From positions 1-64,000 of the forward strand of contig CAWGUD010000032.1 of the NCBI GenBank assembly GCA_963825685.1: 64,000 nt of DNA, written 5' to 3'. Positions 53,668 through 62,519 of this stretch are shown here, one piece after another. Positions within the stretch are counted from its first letter, which is position 1; every line of letters starts with the position of its first letter. Made by a program: the position numbers and the translations under genes. The stretch comes from JAOUEA01 sp963825685. GTDB taxonomy: Bacteria > Actinomycetota > UBA4738 > HRBIN12. A model generated the notes under the pieces. It worked only from the letters and a program-made list of their open reading frames with translations, searched no databases and was not told where the DNA came from.

Positions 53668-54864
53668 GTCGTGTACTCCCCGTTGATGCGCACGTACTCG
53701 TAGGAGAGGTCGCAGCCGTAGGCGCGGCTCGACGCCCGGTCCGTCACCGAGGCGCACGTGCACGGCGATCTCGGCTTCCTTCATCGCGGCGCGGGCCTCG
53801 TCGGCGAGCTGGGAAGCCGCCTCGAAGTAGGCCGGCGGGATCACGCCACCGACCGCCACGGGCACGCCGCCGATCGAGACGTCGAGTCGCGACGGGTCGA
53901 GCGACACGCCGGCCGCGCCGGCCGCCTGCAGGAATCGCCCCGGGTTCGGGTCGCCGCCGAAGACCGCGGTCTTGACCAGCGGCGAGTCGGCCACGGCCTT
54001 CGCGACCCGGCGGGCGTCGCTCTCGGTCGCGGCACCCTCGACGTCGACGATCATCACGTGGGTCACGCCCTCGCCGTCGGCGATCAGCTGGGAGACGAGC
54101 GACTCGCCGACTATGTCGAGGGCCCGTACGAGGTCGTCCCAGGCGGAGGAACCGGGTTCCACGACGTCGCCGCCACTCGCGGCGCCGCTGGCGAGCAGCA
54201 GCACCGTGTCGTTCGTCGACGTGCATCCGTCGACCGTGAGCGCGTTGAACCGCGGCGCCAGCATCTCGCACGCGAGCCTGCGCAGATCGTCGGCGGCCAC
54301 CGTCGCGTCGGTCGTGACGAACGCGAGCATCGTGGCGAGGTTCGGCGCGATCATGCCGACGCCCTTCGCGCATCCACCCACCCGGAACGCCCCCGCGTCG
54401 GCGGTCGCCTGCTTGTGCACGGTGTCGGTCGTCATGATCGCGCGGGCGAACGACTCGCCTCCGTCGGGCGACAGCGCGCCGACCAGCGCGGGCATCGCCG
54501 CCTGCATCTGCCCGACGTGCAGCGACTCGCCGATCACGCCCGTCGAGCTGGGCAGCACCTCGTCGGGCTCGGCACCGAGCAACGACGCCGCCTCGGCGCT
54601 CGTGGCGACCGCGTCGTCGATCCCCCGAGGACCCGTCGCCGCGTTGGCCTGGCCGCTGTTCACGAGCACCGCTCGGATGCGGCCGCGCGCGAGGCGGTCT
54701 CTCCCGACCTCGATCGGCGCGGCCGCCACGGCGTTCGTGGTGAACAGGGCCGCCGCAGTCGTGCCCGGATCGCCCACGAGCAGGCCGAGGTCGGGAAGAC
54801 CGCTCGGCTTGAAGCCCGCCGTCACCCCCGCGGCCCGGAACCCGAGCGGGTACGTCACGCTCAC
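53664..54864 (-). CDS. argJ: Glutamate N-acetyltransferase/ornithine acetyltransferase, one frameshift
   Basis: About 400 residues, self-cleaving Ntn-type enzyme. KGVGMIAPNLATMLAF contains the Ala-Thr cleavage site and the N-terminal nucleophile of the beta subunit, and FNALTVDGCTSTNDTVLLLA is the second signature. An extra base near 53735 breaks the frame; the other frame then gives SRAYGCDLSYEYVRINGEYT and stops at 53664. Recycles the acetyl group, so argE is not needed. GTG 54864 overlaps the argC stop. Confidence 0.94.
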
Positions 54865-55913
54865 GGATACACCGCCAGCGTCGGCAGACCTTCGGCTTCG
54901 TCGAAGCCGAGCGCGAGGTTCAGGTTCTGGATCGCCTGACCAGCGGCGCCCTTCACGAGGTTGTCCACGGCCCCGATGACCGCCGCCGTGCCGGTCCGGG
55001 CATCGGCGACCGCCTGCAGCTCGATCACGTTCGTGCCGCGCACACGCTTGGAGTCCGCCATCGCGCCCGGCGCGAGCACCCGCACGAACGGACGCCCCGC
55101 GTACGCGACGGTGAGCGCCTCGGTCAGGACCTCGGTCGTCGCCCCCTCCGTGAGCGTGGCGTAGCTCGTCGTCAACACCCCGCGGACGGCCGGCACGAGG
55201 TGCGGCACGAACAGCACCGGCGGCGCCACCCCGGTCGCGAGCTCCAACCCCCGCTCGATCTCGGGCGTGTGCTGGTGCGTCGGCACACGGTAGGGCCGGA
55301 TGCTCTCCTCGGTCGAGGTGTAGATCGTGGACTCGTTCGCGGCCTTCCCCGCCCCGGACAGACCGGTCTTGCCGTCCACCCGGATCGCGCCCGGCTCGAT
55401 CAGCCCTTCACCGAGCAGGGGCGCGAGGCCGAGGATCGCCGAGGTCGCGTAGCAGCCCGGGTTCGCGACGAGCTCCGCCCCCGCGACCTGGGCGCCGAAC
55501 AGCTCCGGCACGCCGTAGACCGCCTTCTCGAGCAGCGCCGGCGCGGGATGCTCGAAGCTGTACCACTCCGGGTACGCGTCGGCGGGGAGCCGGAAGTCCC
55601 CCGCGAGGTCGATCACGCGCAGCCCTGCGTCGAGCAGCGCCGGCACGAGCGAGGCGCTGGTGCCGTTCGGCAGGGCGGAGAACACGACGTCGGCCTCCCC
55701 GGCGATCGCGTCGGGCTCGATCGGCTCCATGGCGTTGCCCGCGATCGGCAGCGACACCAGGTGCGGATGGACCTCAGCGAGCGTCTTGCCCGCGGAGTCC
55801 TTGGCCCCAAGGAACGTGACCTCGGCCCGCCGGTGCGCCGCGAGCAGACGCACGAGCTCCCCGCCGGCATAGCCGGACGCCCCGAGCACCGCGACGCGGG
55901 TCCTTTCCGTCAC
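54861..55913 (-). CDS. argC: N-acetyl-gamma-glutamyl-phosphate reductase
   Basis: Protein of 350 residues. NADP loop VLGASGYAGGELVRLL, catalytic Cys in LVANPGCYATSAIL, GKTGLSGAGKAANESTIY, and PTHQHTPEIE. First gene of the operon. GTG 55913 lies only 1 base from the palindrome at 55915-55930, with no ribosome binding site in between, suggesting a leaderless or very short-leader transcript. Confidence 0.95.
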   Translation of the reverse strand: MTERTRVAVLGASGYAGGELVRLLAAHRRAEVTFLGAKDSAGKTLAEVHPHLVSLPIAGNAMEPIEPDAIAGEADVVFSALPNGTSASLVPALLDAGLRVIDLAGDFRLPADAYPEWYSFEHPAPALLEKAVYGVPELFGAQVAGAELVANPGCYATSAILGLAPLLGEGLIEPGAIRVDGKTGLSGAGKAANESTIYTSTEESIRPYRVPTHQHTPEIERGLELATGVAPPVLFVPHLVPAVRGVLTTSYATLTEGATTEVLTEALTVAYAGRPFVRVLAPGAMADSKRVRGTNVIELQAVADARTGTAAVIGAVDNLVKGAAGQAIQNLNLALGFDEAEGLPTLAVYP

Positions 55914-55914
55914 A

Positions 55915-55930
55915 GTGCATAAGTATGCAC
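55915..55930. promoter_or_regulatory. ArgR operator (ARG box) before argC
   Basis: Perfect palindrome GTGCATAAGTATGCAC, two 7 bp arms around a 2 bp centre, immediately upstream of the argC start. ARG boxes are about 18 bp imperfect palindromes with TGCAT/ATGCA half sites in actinobacteria. The arg operon encodes ArgR itself. Confidence 0.8.
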
Positions 55931-55976
55931 ACCACGGGTAACCATGACCACCGCGACTGGCTCGCGAAGAGCTGAG

Positions 55977-56597
55977 TCAATCTCCCGGGAAGGGATAGCT
56001 TCCAGGCTCCTGGTAATCGAATCGGATGCCCTGTTCCCAGGCTTCCAGCGACGCATGGGGCTGCCCTCGGAATCGAGTCTGCGGGATCACGACCGATGGC
56101 AGGAGGGAGACGTCGCCCACGATCGTCGCCGGGAGGTCCATGTCTGAGTCGATGGGTGGCGAATGGAAGGGACTCAGGACCCGCTCGCCGAAGATGACGA
56201 CGTTCTCCGTCCCGGCGAGAGCGGCGTTCGGCACGACCCAGGTCCTCGGGAGCGTCGGGTCGGCGCGGACCCGGTCGGCCCACGCTCGGCACGCCTCGTG
56301 GTCATCGGCGACGAGATCCGAGGCGGTGAGGCCGTGGTCGCCGGCGTTGTCGAAGGTCAGCCTCTCGGCCTCCGAGAGGTCCACCTCGACGACCCACACC
56401 CTGACGAATCGCTCGGCGAGGTCTCCGGGGCTGAACAAGTCGTGCGCGCGAAGGTACTCGGCGATGCATCCGAGCGGGTGCAGGGTGAGGTACTGCGTCG
56501 CTTCTCGCCCGCCCGCACGATTGTAGCGACCGGCGGAGCGGTTCGGATCGATCCAGAAGGGAGTGTCGTAGTTCGCGATGCGGTAGGAAGTGACCAA
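55977..56597 (-). CDS. RES-domain toxin
   Basis: Protein of 206 residues with the RES fold: conserved Arg residues near the start (YRIANY and NRSAGRYNRAGG), Glu47 in LGCIAEYLRAH, and ERVLSPFHSPPI late with candidate serines. RES toxins of the MbcT/ParT group degrade or modify NAD+. It lies 11 bases after its antitoxin gene, on the same strand. Here it seems complete. Which enzymatic activity it has is inferred from the family. Confidence 0.8.
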   Translation of the reverse strand: MVTSYRIANYDTPFWIDPNRSAGRYNRAGGREATQYLTLHPLGCIAEYLRAHDLFSPGDLAERFVRVWVVEVDLSEAERLTFDNAGDHGLTASDLVADDHEACRAWADRVRADPTLPRTWVVPNAALAGTENVVIFGERVLSPFHSPPIDSDMDLPATIVGDVSLLPSVVIPQTRFRGQPHASLEAWEQGIRFDYQEPGSYPFPGD

Positions 56598-56608
56598 GGA
56601 CCAGCTCT

Positions 56609-57301
56609 CTACGTCGCTACGCTCACCCTGGCAGATGCCGCGAGCCGGATGAGATGCGGCGCCTCATCCAGGTCGGCCAGCAGCTCTGCCGGTGCACGCC
56701 CACCGAGATCGGCACGCGGTGACTCGAACCAGCGGAGGACCCCTTCGCCGGTGAGGACGTGCCTGAGTTGGTTGGTGACCTTTGCGACGACCCTGACACG
56801 CGCCGCGTCCTCACCCCTCGGCTGCGTGGATCCCTGCGACAACCACCGTTGAAGCGTCCTCGGACTCGTCTGTAGCAATTCGGCAACGCGGGGGTATGGG
56901 GCATCGAGGGTCTCGACGAGCCAACGAACTACCAACTTCGGAGGACGGTCCTCAGCCGATGCACCCTCGTCTGACACATCGCGAAGTGCTTGCCGGACGC
57001 GCTCCAGTCCGATCCTCACCCCTCGTCGCTCTTGGGCCGGGTCGTCGAGGTCGAGCGCGCGGAGCGCCTGGATGGTGCCGCTTTGGATGGCGAGGATGAA
57101 GTAGGGGTCGACGGCAAGGAGTTCGGCGCCGGCGATCGCTTCGAGCCGGTCGCCCAGGCGCAGCACCACCTTGTGGACCTCGTCCGGCACGACTTCCGCA
57201 GTCGCCAGGGCGCTCTGTGCTTGCTCCACATCGTCGCGGAGCCGATCCCAGTCGGGATCCCACCGCATCGATCCAGCCTGCGAAGATGCGCTCACCACCA
57301 T
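56609..57301 (-). CDS. Xre/MbcA/ParS-type antitoxin, extended
   Basis: Protein of 230 residues. The helix-turn-helix (YPRVAELLQTSPRTLQRWLS) is in the middle, and the toxin-binding C-terminal domain has LTGEGVLRWFESPRADLGGR and APAELL, the hallmark of RES-associated antitoxins. An N-terminal extension of about 110 residues (WDRLRDDVEQAQSALA...) is longer than in most relatives. ATG 57301 follows GGGAGAGGG. Upstream direct repeats may be its operator. Confidence 0.8.
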   Translation of the reverse strand: MVVSASSQAGSMRWDPDWDRLRDDVEQAQSALATAEVVPDEVHKVVLRLGDRLEAIAGAELLAVDPYFILAIQSGTIQALRALDLDDPAQERRGVRIGLERVRQALRDVSDEGASAEDRPPKLVVRWLVETLDAPYPRVAELLQTSPRTLQRWLSQGSTQPRGEDAARVRVVAKVTNQLRHVLTGEGVLRWFESPRADLGGRAPAELLADLDEAPHLIRLAASARVSVAT

Positions 57302-57330
57302 TGGCCCTCTCCCGTCGTCTCTACATGACA

Positions 57331-57350
57331 CATCCTAGCCAATGTCCTAG
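57331..57350. promoter_or_regulatory. Possible operator of the toxin-antitoxin module
   Basis: Two copies of the motif YRTCCTAG: CATCCTAG at 57331-57338 and TGTCCTAG at 57343-57350, twelve bases apart, about one helical turn, 30 bases upstream of the antitoxin start. Antitoxins of this type bind such repeats near their promoter. Confidence 0.45.
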
Positions 57351-57384
57351 TTATCGGTCAAGGATCCCCGAGCTGAAGAAGGGC

Positions 57385-58203
57385 TCATTCCCCGCGGCAG
57401 GGGACGCGCCAGGCGCCGAGCGCGAGGCGCTTCTTCAGGAAGTTGAAATCGTGGGCGTTCGCGTCGGGGCAGAACTCGTCGGTCTCGAGCTTGTACTCGA
57501 CGCCGAACACCGCCTTGCCGGCGTCGACGAACGGGTCGAGCCGGTGGCACTCGTCGTACTGATGGCACTGCTCGTTCAGCGCCGCGTCGAAGTACGGCAG
57601 CAGCGCGCGGATCTGGCCGAGGTCGTTCTTCAGCAGCGCGCTCAGGCCGCGCCGATGCGCCTCGTTCGCGAGCATCACGTTGTACCGGAGCTGGTCGGCC
57701 CCGGTGAGCGGGAACCCGGTGCGGTTCGCGTACCCGTCGACGTTGTCGAACTCGACCGCGTCGAAGCCTTTGCGCGCGCACATGTCGAGCCGGCGCTCCA
57801 TGATCGGGCGCAGCATCGAACGTCGGCTGATGTCGAGCCAGCGCTCCCCCGGCCACCCGTTCGACCGGCCCAGCACGCGTTCGGGGAACCGGCTGACGTC
57901 GGGGCGCCACCGCTCCCACGAACCGGCGCTGATGTAGCAGACGACCGCGCTGCCGTCGGCGTGCAACCCGGCGATCACGCCCCGAGGCACCTCGAACCCG
58001 TCGACGTCGTACATGTCCACGTCGAACGACGTATCGATCGGGCCCTGCAGCTGCCACTGCCAGCTGGTCTCGAGCGCCGGGTCCCAGCATCCGTCGCACG
58101 GCACAGGCTCGGGCAGCTCGGGTGCTCGGGGCGAGGCGGCGGCGATCGCCGGGAGCGACACGCACGCCGCTGTGAGCACGAGGGAGATCGCGAGACGCCG
58201 CAT
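57385..58203 (-). CDS. Secreted GH114-like glycosidase, copy A
   Basis: Protein of 272 residues with a signal peptide (LAISLVLTAACVSLPAIAAASP). Then WQWQLQGPIDTSFDVDMYDV, VVCYISAGSWERWRPD, WPGERWLDISRR, and FDAVEFDNVDGYANRTGFP, all typical of the GH114 (endo-alpha-1,4-polygalactosaminidase) barrel with acidic residues in VEFDNVD. Substrate unproved. Complete, ending RLALGAWRVPCRGE. First unit of a tandem duplication. Confidence 0.87.
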   Translation of the reverse strand: MRRLAISLVLTAACVSLPAIAAASPRAPELPEPVPCDGCWDPALETSWQWQLQGPIDTSFDVDMYDVDGFEVPRGVIAGLHADGSAVVCYISAGSWERWRPDVSRFPERVLGRSNGWPGERWLDISRRSMLRPIMERRLDMCARKGFDAVEFDNVDGYANRTGFPLTGADQLRYNVMLANEAHRRGLSALLKNDLGQIRALLPYFDAALNEQCHQYDECHRLDPFVDAGKAVFGVEYKLETDEFCPDANAHDFNFLKKRLALGAWRVPCRGE

Positions 58204-58212
58204 CGCCGCAGC

Positions 58213-58548
58213 CTACTCCGGCCGGTCGAGCCGGATCGTCGAGAGTATCGCCTCGGTCTGCTCGACGGCGCCCACGAGCCACGCCCCGTCCTGGCGCCCG
58301 CGGAGGTCCTGGCGGGGGAAGACGAACTGATTCAGCGCCTCGTCGGAGCCCACCTGCAGCCCCCGCCCGGCCAGGTACTCGCCGAGCGCGAACTCCCAGC
58401 TGAAGATCGCCGTGCCGTCGTCGAACGCCTGCACGGTGTAGGTCATGAACGCGTTGGGATGGGCCTCGTAGAGCCGTGCGCCGCCGCCGAACGCGCGCCT
58501 CTCACCCAGGCGGAAGTCGAGCTTCGCGAGCGCCTCCTCGAAGTCCAT
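58213..58548 (-). CDS. 111-residue protein of unknown function, copy A
   Basis: Acidic protein: LAKLDFRLGERRAFGGGARL, YTVQAFDDGTAIFSWEFALG, FVFPRQDLRGRQDGAWLVGA. No family recognised; a single alpha/beta domain without signal or membrane helix. Lies 10 bases upstream of GH114 copy A and 22 bases downstream of the RmuC remnant. Confidence 0.72.
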   Translation of the reverse strand: MDFEEALAKLDFRLGERRAFGGGARLYEAHPNAFMTYTVQAFDDGTAIFSWEFALGEYLAGRGLQVGSDEALNQFVFPRQDLRGRQDGAWLVGAVEQTEAILSTIRLDRPE

Positions 58549-58569
58549 GCGCGGAAGCTTCGCACACCC

Positions 58570-59538
58570 TCAGCGCACGACGGACAACGGACCTCCCTCC
58601 TCGTCGGCGTCCGCGGGGAGCGCGCCCGCTGGTCCGACGGGGTCGACCCTCGAGGCACGGGCGCGCGCGATCGAACCGCGGGCCTTGCCGAGCTGGGACC
58701 GGAACTCGTCGGCGCCGTTGGTGATCATCGTGCCCGCGCGTGCGAACCGGTTCTCGACGACCGCTTCCAGCGAGTCGAGCACCCCGCCCACCTCGGCGAG
58801 GCTCGCCTGCACGTTGGCGGCGTCGCCGAACCGCTGCACGAGCGCGAAGAGGAAGAGTACGATCGGCAGCGCCGAGGAGTACGGCACGATCACGACGCCG
58901 TGCCCGTAGGCGTCGGCGTGCGCCCGGCGCAGCACCTCGTAGGCGGCGTCGGGGACGGCGGCCACGGCGACGGGCGCCGTCACGGCCGGGTCGAGGTACT
59001 GCGCGACCTCCTTCGCCCGCTGGGCGACCGCCTTCTCGACCGCCCGGGCGCAGGCGTCTCGTTCGACGCCATCGGTCGCGGCCTCGAGGGCCTCGAGCTC
59101 GGCGAGCGCCGTCCACTTCGAGTCGATCGGCAGCCGCCGCCCGTCGGACATCAGCAGCCCGAACTCCACGACCTTCCCCCCGACCCGGAAGTCGGTGACG
59201 AGCATCGTGGGTGGCAGCGCCGAGAGGTGGTCGCGCAGGACGTGCTCACCGGCGCGGCCCTTCGAGGCCCCGCCGGCCAGCACCGTCGAGAGCCGGCGGA
59301 TCACCTCGCGATGCTCGGCGTCGGTGCCGCGCCGTTCCTGCTCGCGCACCGTGAGATCCTGCAACGCGCGCCGTGCGCCCTCGACGCCGGCACGCAGCTG
59401 CTCGCCCGCGAGGTCGCGCGTGGCGGCGGTGTCGGCGAGGCGCCGCAGCTCGGCGGCCTGCACCTCGAGACGAGCCTCCATGCGTGCGGTGGCGGCGTCG
59501 GTGGCCACACGCCGTCGGCCGGACAGCGCCTGCTCGCC
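58570..59538 (-). pseudogene. rmuC: RmuC-family protein, 5'-truncated, copy A
   Basis: C-terminal about 320 residues of an RmuC (DNA recombination) protein: coiled-coil LVQAAELRRLADTAATRD-like stretch VQAAELRRLADTAATRD, KGRAGEHVLRDHLSAL, VVEFGLLMSDGRRLPIDSKW, YGHGVVIVPYSSALPIVLFL. The transmembrane N-terminus is missing: at 59538 it joins GH114 sequence instead. A long open frame crosses the joint but is in another frame than the GH114 gene, so it is not a real fusion. Confidence 0.85.
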
Positions 59539-60314
59539 CGCTTCTTCAGGAAGTTGAAGTCGTGGGCGTTCGCGTCGGGGCAGAACTCGTCGGTCTCGAG
59601 CTTGTACTCGACGCCGAACACGGCCTTCCCGGCCTCGACGAACGGGTCGAGGCGTCCGCACTCGTCGTACTGGTGGCACTGCTCGTTCAGCGCCGCGTCG
59701 AAGTACGGCAGCAGCGCGCGGATCTGGCCGAGGTCGTTCTTCAGCAGCGCGCTGAGGCCGCGCCGATGCGCCTCGTTCGCGAGCATCACGTTGTACCGGA
59801 GCTGGTCGGCCCCGGTGAGCGGGAACCCGGTGCGGTTCGCGTACCCGTCGACGTTGTCGAACTCGACCGCGTCGAAGCCCTTGCGCGCGCACATGTCGAG
59901 CCGGCGCTCCATGATCGGTCGCAGCACCGAACGTCGGCTGATGTCGAGCCAGCGCTCCCCCGGCCACCCGTTCGACCGGCCGAGCACGCGTTCGGGGAAC
60001 CGGCCGGCGTCGGGGCGCCACCGCTCCCACGAACCGGCGCTGATGTAGCAGACGACCGCGCTGCCGTCGTCGTGCAGGCCGGCGATCACGCCGCGAGGCA
60101 CCTCGAACCCGTCGACGTCGTACATGTCCACGTCGAACGACGTATCGATCGGGCCCTGCAGCTGCCACTGCCAGCTGGTCTCGAGCGCCGGGTTCCAGCA
60201 TCCGTCGCACGGCACGGGCTCGGGCAGCTCGGGTGCTCGGGGCGAGGCGCCGGCGATCGCCGGGAACGACGCGCACGCCGCGGCGAGCACGAGGAGGATC
60301 GCGAGTCGCCGCAT
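59301..60314 (-). pseudogene. GH114-like glycosidase, copy B, truncated at its 3' end
   Basis: Matches copy A over residues 1-260 with about 5% amino-acid differences (for example MLGLAC-like signal SFPAIAGASP, D to N at the GCWNPALE start). After FNFLKKR the frame leaves GH114 sequence at the junction (59538/59539) and reads on to a stop at 59301, so the last 12 native residues are lost. The core barrel remains, so it may still fold. Confidence 0.8.
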
Positions 60315-60323
60315 CGCCGCAGA

Positions 60324-60659
60324 CTACTCCGGCCGGTCCAGCCGGATCGTCGAGAGCATCGCTTCGGTCTGCTCGACGGCGCCCACGAGCCAGGCCCCGT
60401 CCTGGCGCCCGCGGAGGTCCTGGCGGGGGAAGACGAACTGGTTCAGCGCCTCGTCGGACCCCACCTGCAGCCCTCGCCCGGCCAGGTACTCGCCGAGCGC
60501 GAACTCCCAGCTGAAGATCGCCGTGCCGTCGTCGAACGCCTGCACGGTGTAGGTCATGAACGCGTTGGGATGGGCCTCGTAGAGCCGTGCGCCGCCGCCG
60601 AACGCGCGCTTCTCACCCAGGCGGAAGTCGAGCTTCGCGAGCGCCTCCTCGAAGTCCAT
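60324..60659 (-). CDS. 111-residue protein of unknown function, copy B
   Basis: Differs from copy A (58213-58548) at two residues only: Lys for Arg in GEKRAFGG and Met for Ile in EAMLST. Same neighbours in the same order. Function unknown. Confidence 0.72.
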   Translation of the reverse strand: MDFEEALAKLDFRLGEKRAFGGGARLYEAHPNAFMTYTVQAFDDGTAIFSWEFALGEYLAGRGLQVGSDEALNQFVFPRQDLRGRQDGAWLVGAVEQTEAMLSTIRLDRPE

Positions 60660-60680
60660 GCGCGGAAGCTTCGCACACCC

Positions 60681-61717
60681 TCAGCGCACGACGGACAGCG
60701 GACCGCCCTCCTCGTCGGCGTCCGCGGGGAGCGCGCCCTGCTGAGCCGACGGGGTCGACCCTCGAGGCGCGGGCGCGCGCGATCGAGCCGCGCGCCTTGC
60801 CGAGCTGGGAACGGAACTCGTCGGCGCCGTTGGTGATCATCGTGCCCGCGCGTGCGAACCGGTTCTCGACGACCGCTTCCAGCGAGTCGAGCACCCCGCC
60901 CACCTCGGCGAGGCTCGCCTGCACGTCGGCGGCGTCGCCGAACCGCTGCACGAGCGCGAAGAGGAACAGCACGATCGGCAGCGCCGAGGAGTACGGCACG
61001 ATCACGACGCCGTGCCCGTAGGCGTCGGCGTGCGCCCGGCGCAGCACCTCGTAGGCGGCGTCGGGGACGGCGGCGACGGCGACGGGCGCCGTCACGGCCG
61101 GGTCGAGGTACTGCGCGACCTCCTTCGCCCGCTGGGCGACCGCCTTCTCGACCGCCCGGGCGCACGCGTCTCGTTCGACGCCGTCGGTCGCGGCCTCGAG
61201 GGCCTCGAGCTCGGCGAGCGCCGTCCACTTCGAGTCGATCGGCAGCCGCCGCCCGTCGGACATCAGCAGCCCGAACTCCACGACCTTGCCCCCCGACCCG
61301 GAAGTCGGTGACGAGCATCGTGGGCGGCAGCGCCGAGAGGTGGTCGCGCAGGACGTGCTCACCGGCGCGGCCCTTCGAGGCCCCGCCGGCCAGCACCGTC
61401 GAGAGCCGGCGGATCACCTCGCGATGCTCGGCGTCGGTGCCGCGCCGTTCCTGCTCGCGCACGGTGAGCTCCTGCAACGCGCGCCGGGCGCCCTCGACGC
61501 CGGCACGCAGCTGCTCGCCCGCGAGGTCGCGCGTGGCGGCGGTGTCGGCGAGGCGCCGCAGCTCGGCGGCCTGCACCTCGAGACGAGCCTCCACGCGGGC
61601 GGTGGCGGCGTCGGCGGCCACGCCGCCGTCGGCCGGACGGCGCCTGCTCGCCACGGCCAGGCCGGCGACGAGTCCACACACGACGGCCAGCAGCACGAAG
61701 CCGATCTGCTCGCTCAC
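60681..61717 (-). CDS. rmuC: DNA recombination protein RmuC, copy B, two frameshifts
   Basis: About 345 residues. It keeps the N-terminal membrane helix (IGFVLLAVVCGLVAGLAVA) after GTG 61717 (preceded by CAGGAGGAACCC), then the coiled coil and the RmuC nuclease-like core KGRAGEHVLRDHLSALPPTM, FGLLMSDGRRLPIDSKW, YGHGVVIVPYSSALPIVLF. Frame changes near 61293 and near 60740 (one extra base compared with copy A). So neither copy is intact as sequenced. Confidence 0.85.
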
Positions 61718-61788
61718 GGGTTCCTCCTGAAGGTCGGGGAAGTCGAACTCCGACCGTAGCGAGCCCCTCTGACATCTAAGGTCGACGC

Positions 61789-62502
61789 GTGCACGAAAAC
61801 GACGGCCCGCGCGAACGGCTCCGCCGAGACGGCGATCTGGTCCGCGACCCGCGCCGCTCAATCGCGATCGCAGCCGGCATGCTCGCCGCGGTGGCGGTGC
61901 TCGCGATCGTGGTCGCGTCCGACGTCGATGCCCCGCCGCTCCTGCAGGGACTGGACGACGCGTGGCGGCGCACGGCGCTCGCCTGGCCCGGCTGGATCCG
62001 GTCGGTGGGCGAGGCGTTCGAGCGACTCGGCGCCGGCGTCGTCATGGTGCCGTTGCGCATCGTCGTCGCGATCTGGCTCGTGGTCCGCCGGCGTCGATGG
62101 GACCTCGCGGCGTGGTTGCTCGGCTGGATCCTCGCCGACGTGCTCACGGCCGCGCTCAAGCCGGGGCTCGCCAGGGAACGTCCGACCGCGATGGACCCGG
62201 AGAACCCGTTCACGTCGTTCCCCAGCGCGCACGCGAAGACGGCCGCCCAGGTCGCGATCGGCCTGGTGCTCGTCGCCTCCAGCCCGTGGCGCTCCCGGCG
62301 CGGCTGGTACGCGCTCGCCGCCGTCTGGATCGTGCTGATGGCGACCTCGCGCACGGTGGTCGACCACCACTGGCTCTCCGACGTGGTCGCGGGCTCGCTC
62401 CTCGGCGCGGGCGCCGCGCTGCTGGCGGCGGCCGCGACGCAACTGGTCCGCGACGGTCGCGCCCGCGCAGAGACGGCCGACCCCGGCCGGCGAGACACCT
62501 GA
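61789..62502 (+). CDS. PAP2 (phosphatidic acid phosphatase type 2) membrane phosphatase
   Basis: Protein of 237 residues with the three phosphatase motifs: KPGLARERP (K-x6-RP), FPSAHAK (PSGH-like, PSAH here), and SRTVVDHHWLSDVVAG (SR-x5-H-x3-D). About five helices. Likely removes phosphate from a lipid or isoprenoid phosphate at the membrane. GTG 61789 chosen. Divergent from rmuC. Confidence 0.88.
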   Translation: MHENDGPRERLRRDGDLVRDPRRSIAIAAGMLAAVAVLAIVVASDVDAPPLLQGLDDAWRRTALAWPGWIRSVGEAFERLGAGVVMVPLRIVVAIWLVVRRRRWDLAAWLLGWILADVLTAALKPGLARERPTAMDPENPFTSFPSAHAKTAAQVAIGLVLVASSPWRSRRGWYALAAVWIVLMATSRTVVDHHWLSDVVAGSLLGAGAALLAAAATQLVRDGRARAETADPGRRDT

Positions 62503-62519
62503 CCTCCCGCTGCGCCACG

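Larger units (their letters stand above)
57428..61652. repeat. 2.1 kb tandem duplication (GH114, small gene, RmuC)
   Basis: Unit A 57428-59538 (2111 bp) and unit B 59539-61652 (2114 bp) in direct order, offset 2111-2114 bases. The joint at 59538/59539 has no shared bases between the two source breakpoints, so it arose by non-homologous joining. The copies differ by a few percent. Confidence 0.9.

Noticed and set aside
58570..60276. A continuous frame joining RmuC sequence to GH114 sequence
   Set aside because: The GH114 part is read in the wrong frame compared with copy A, so the open frame is an accident of the duplication joint, not a functional fusion.
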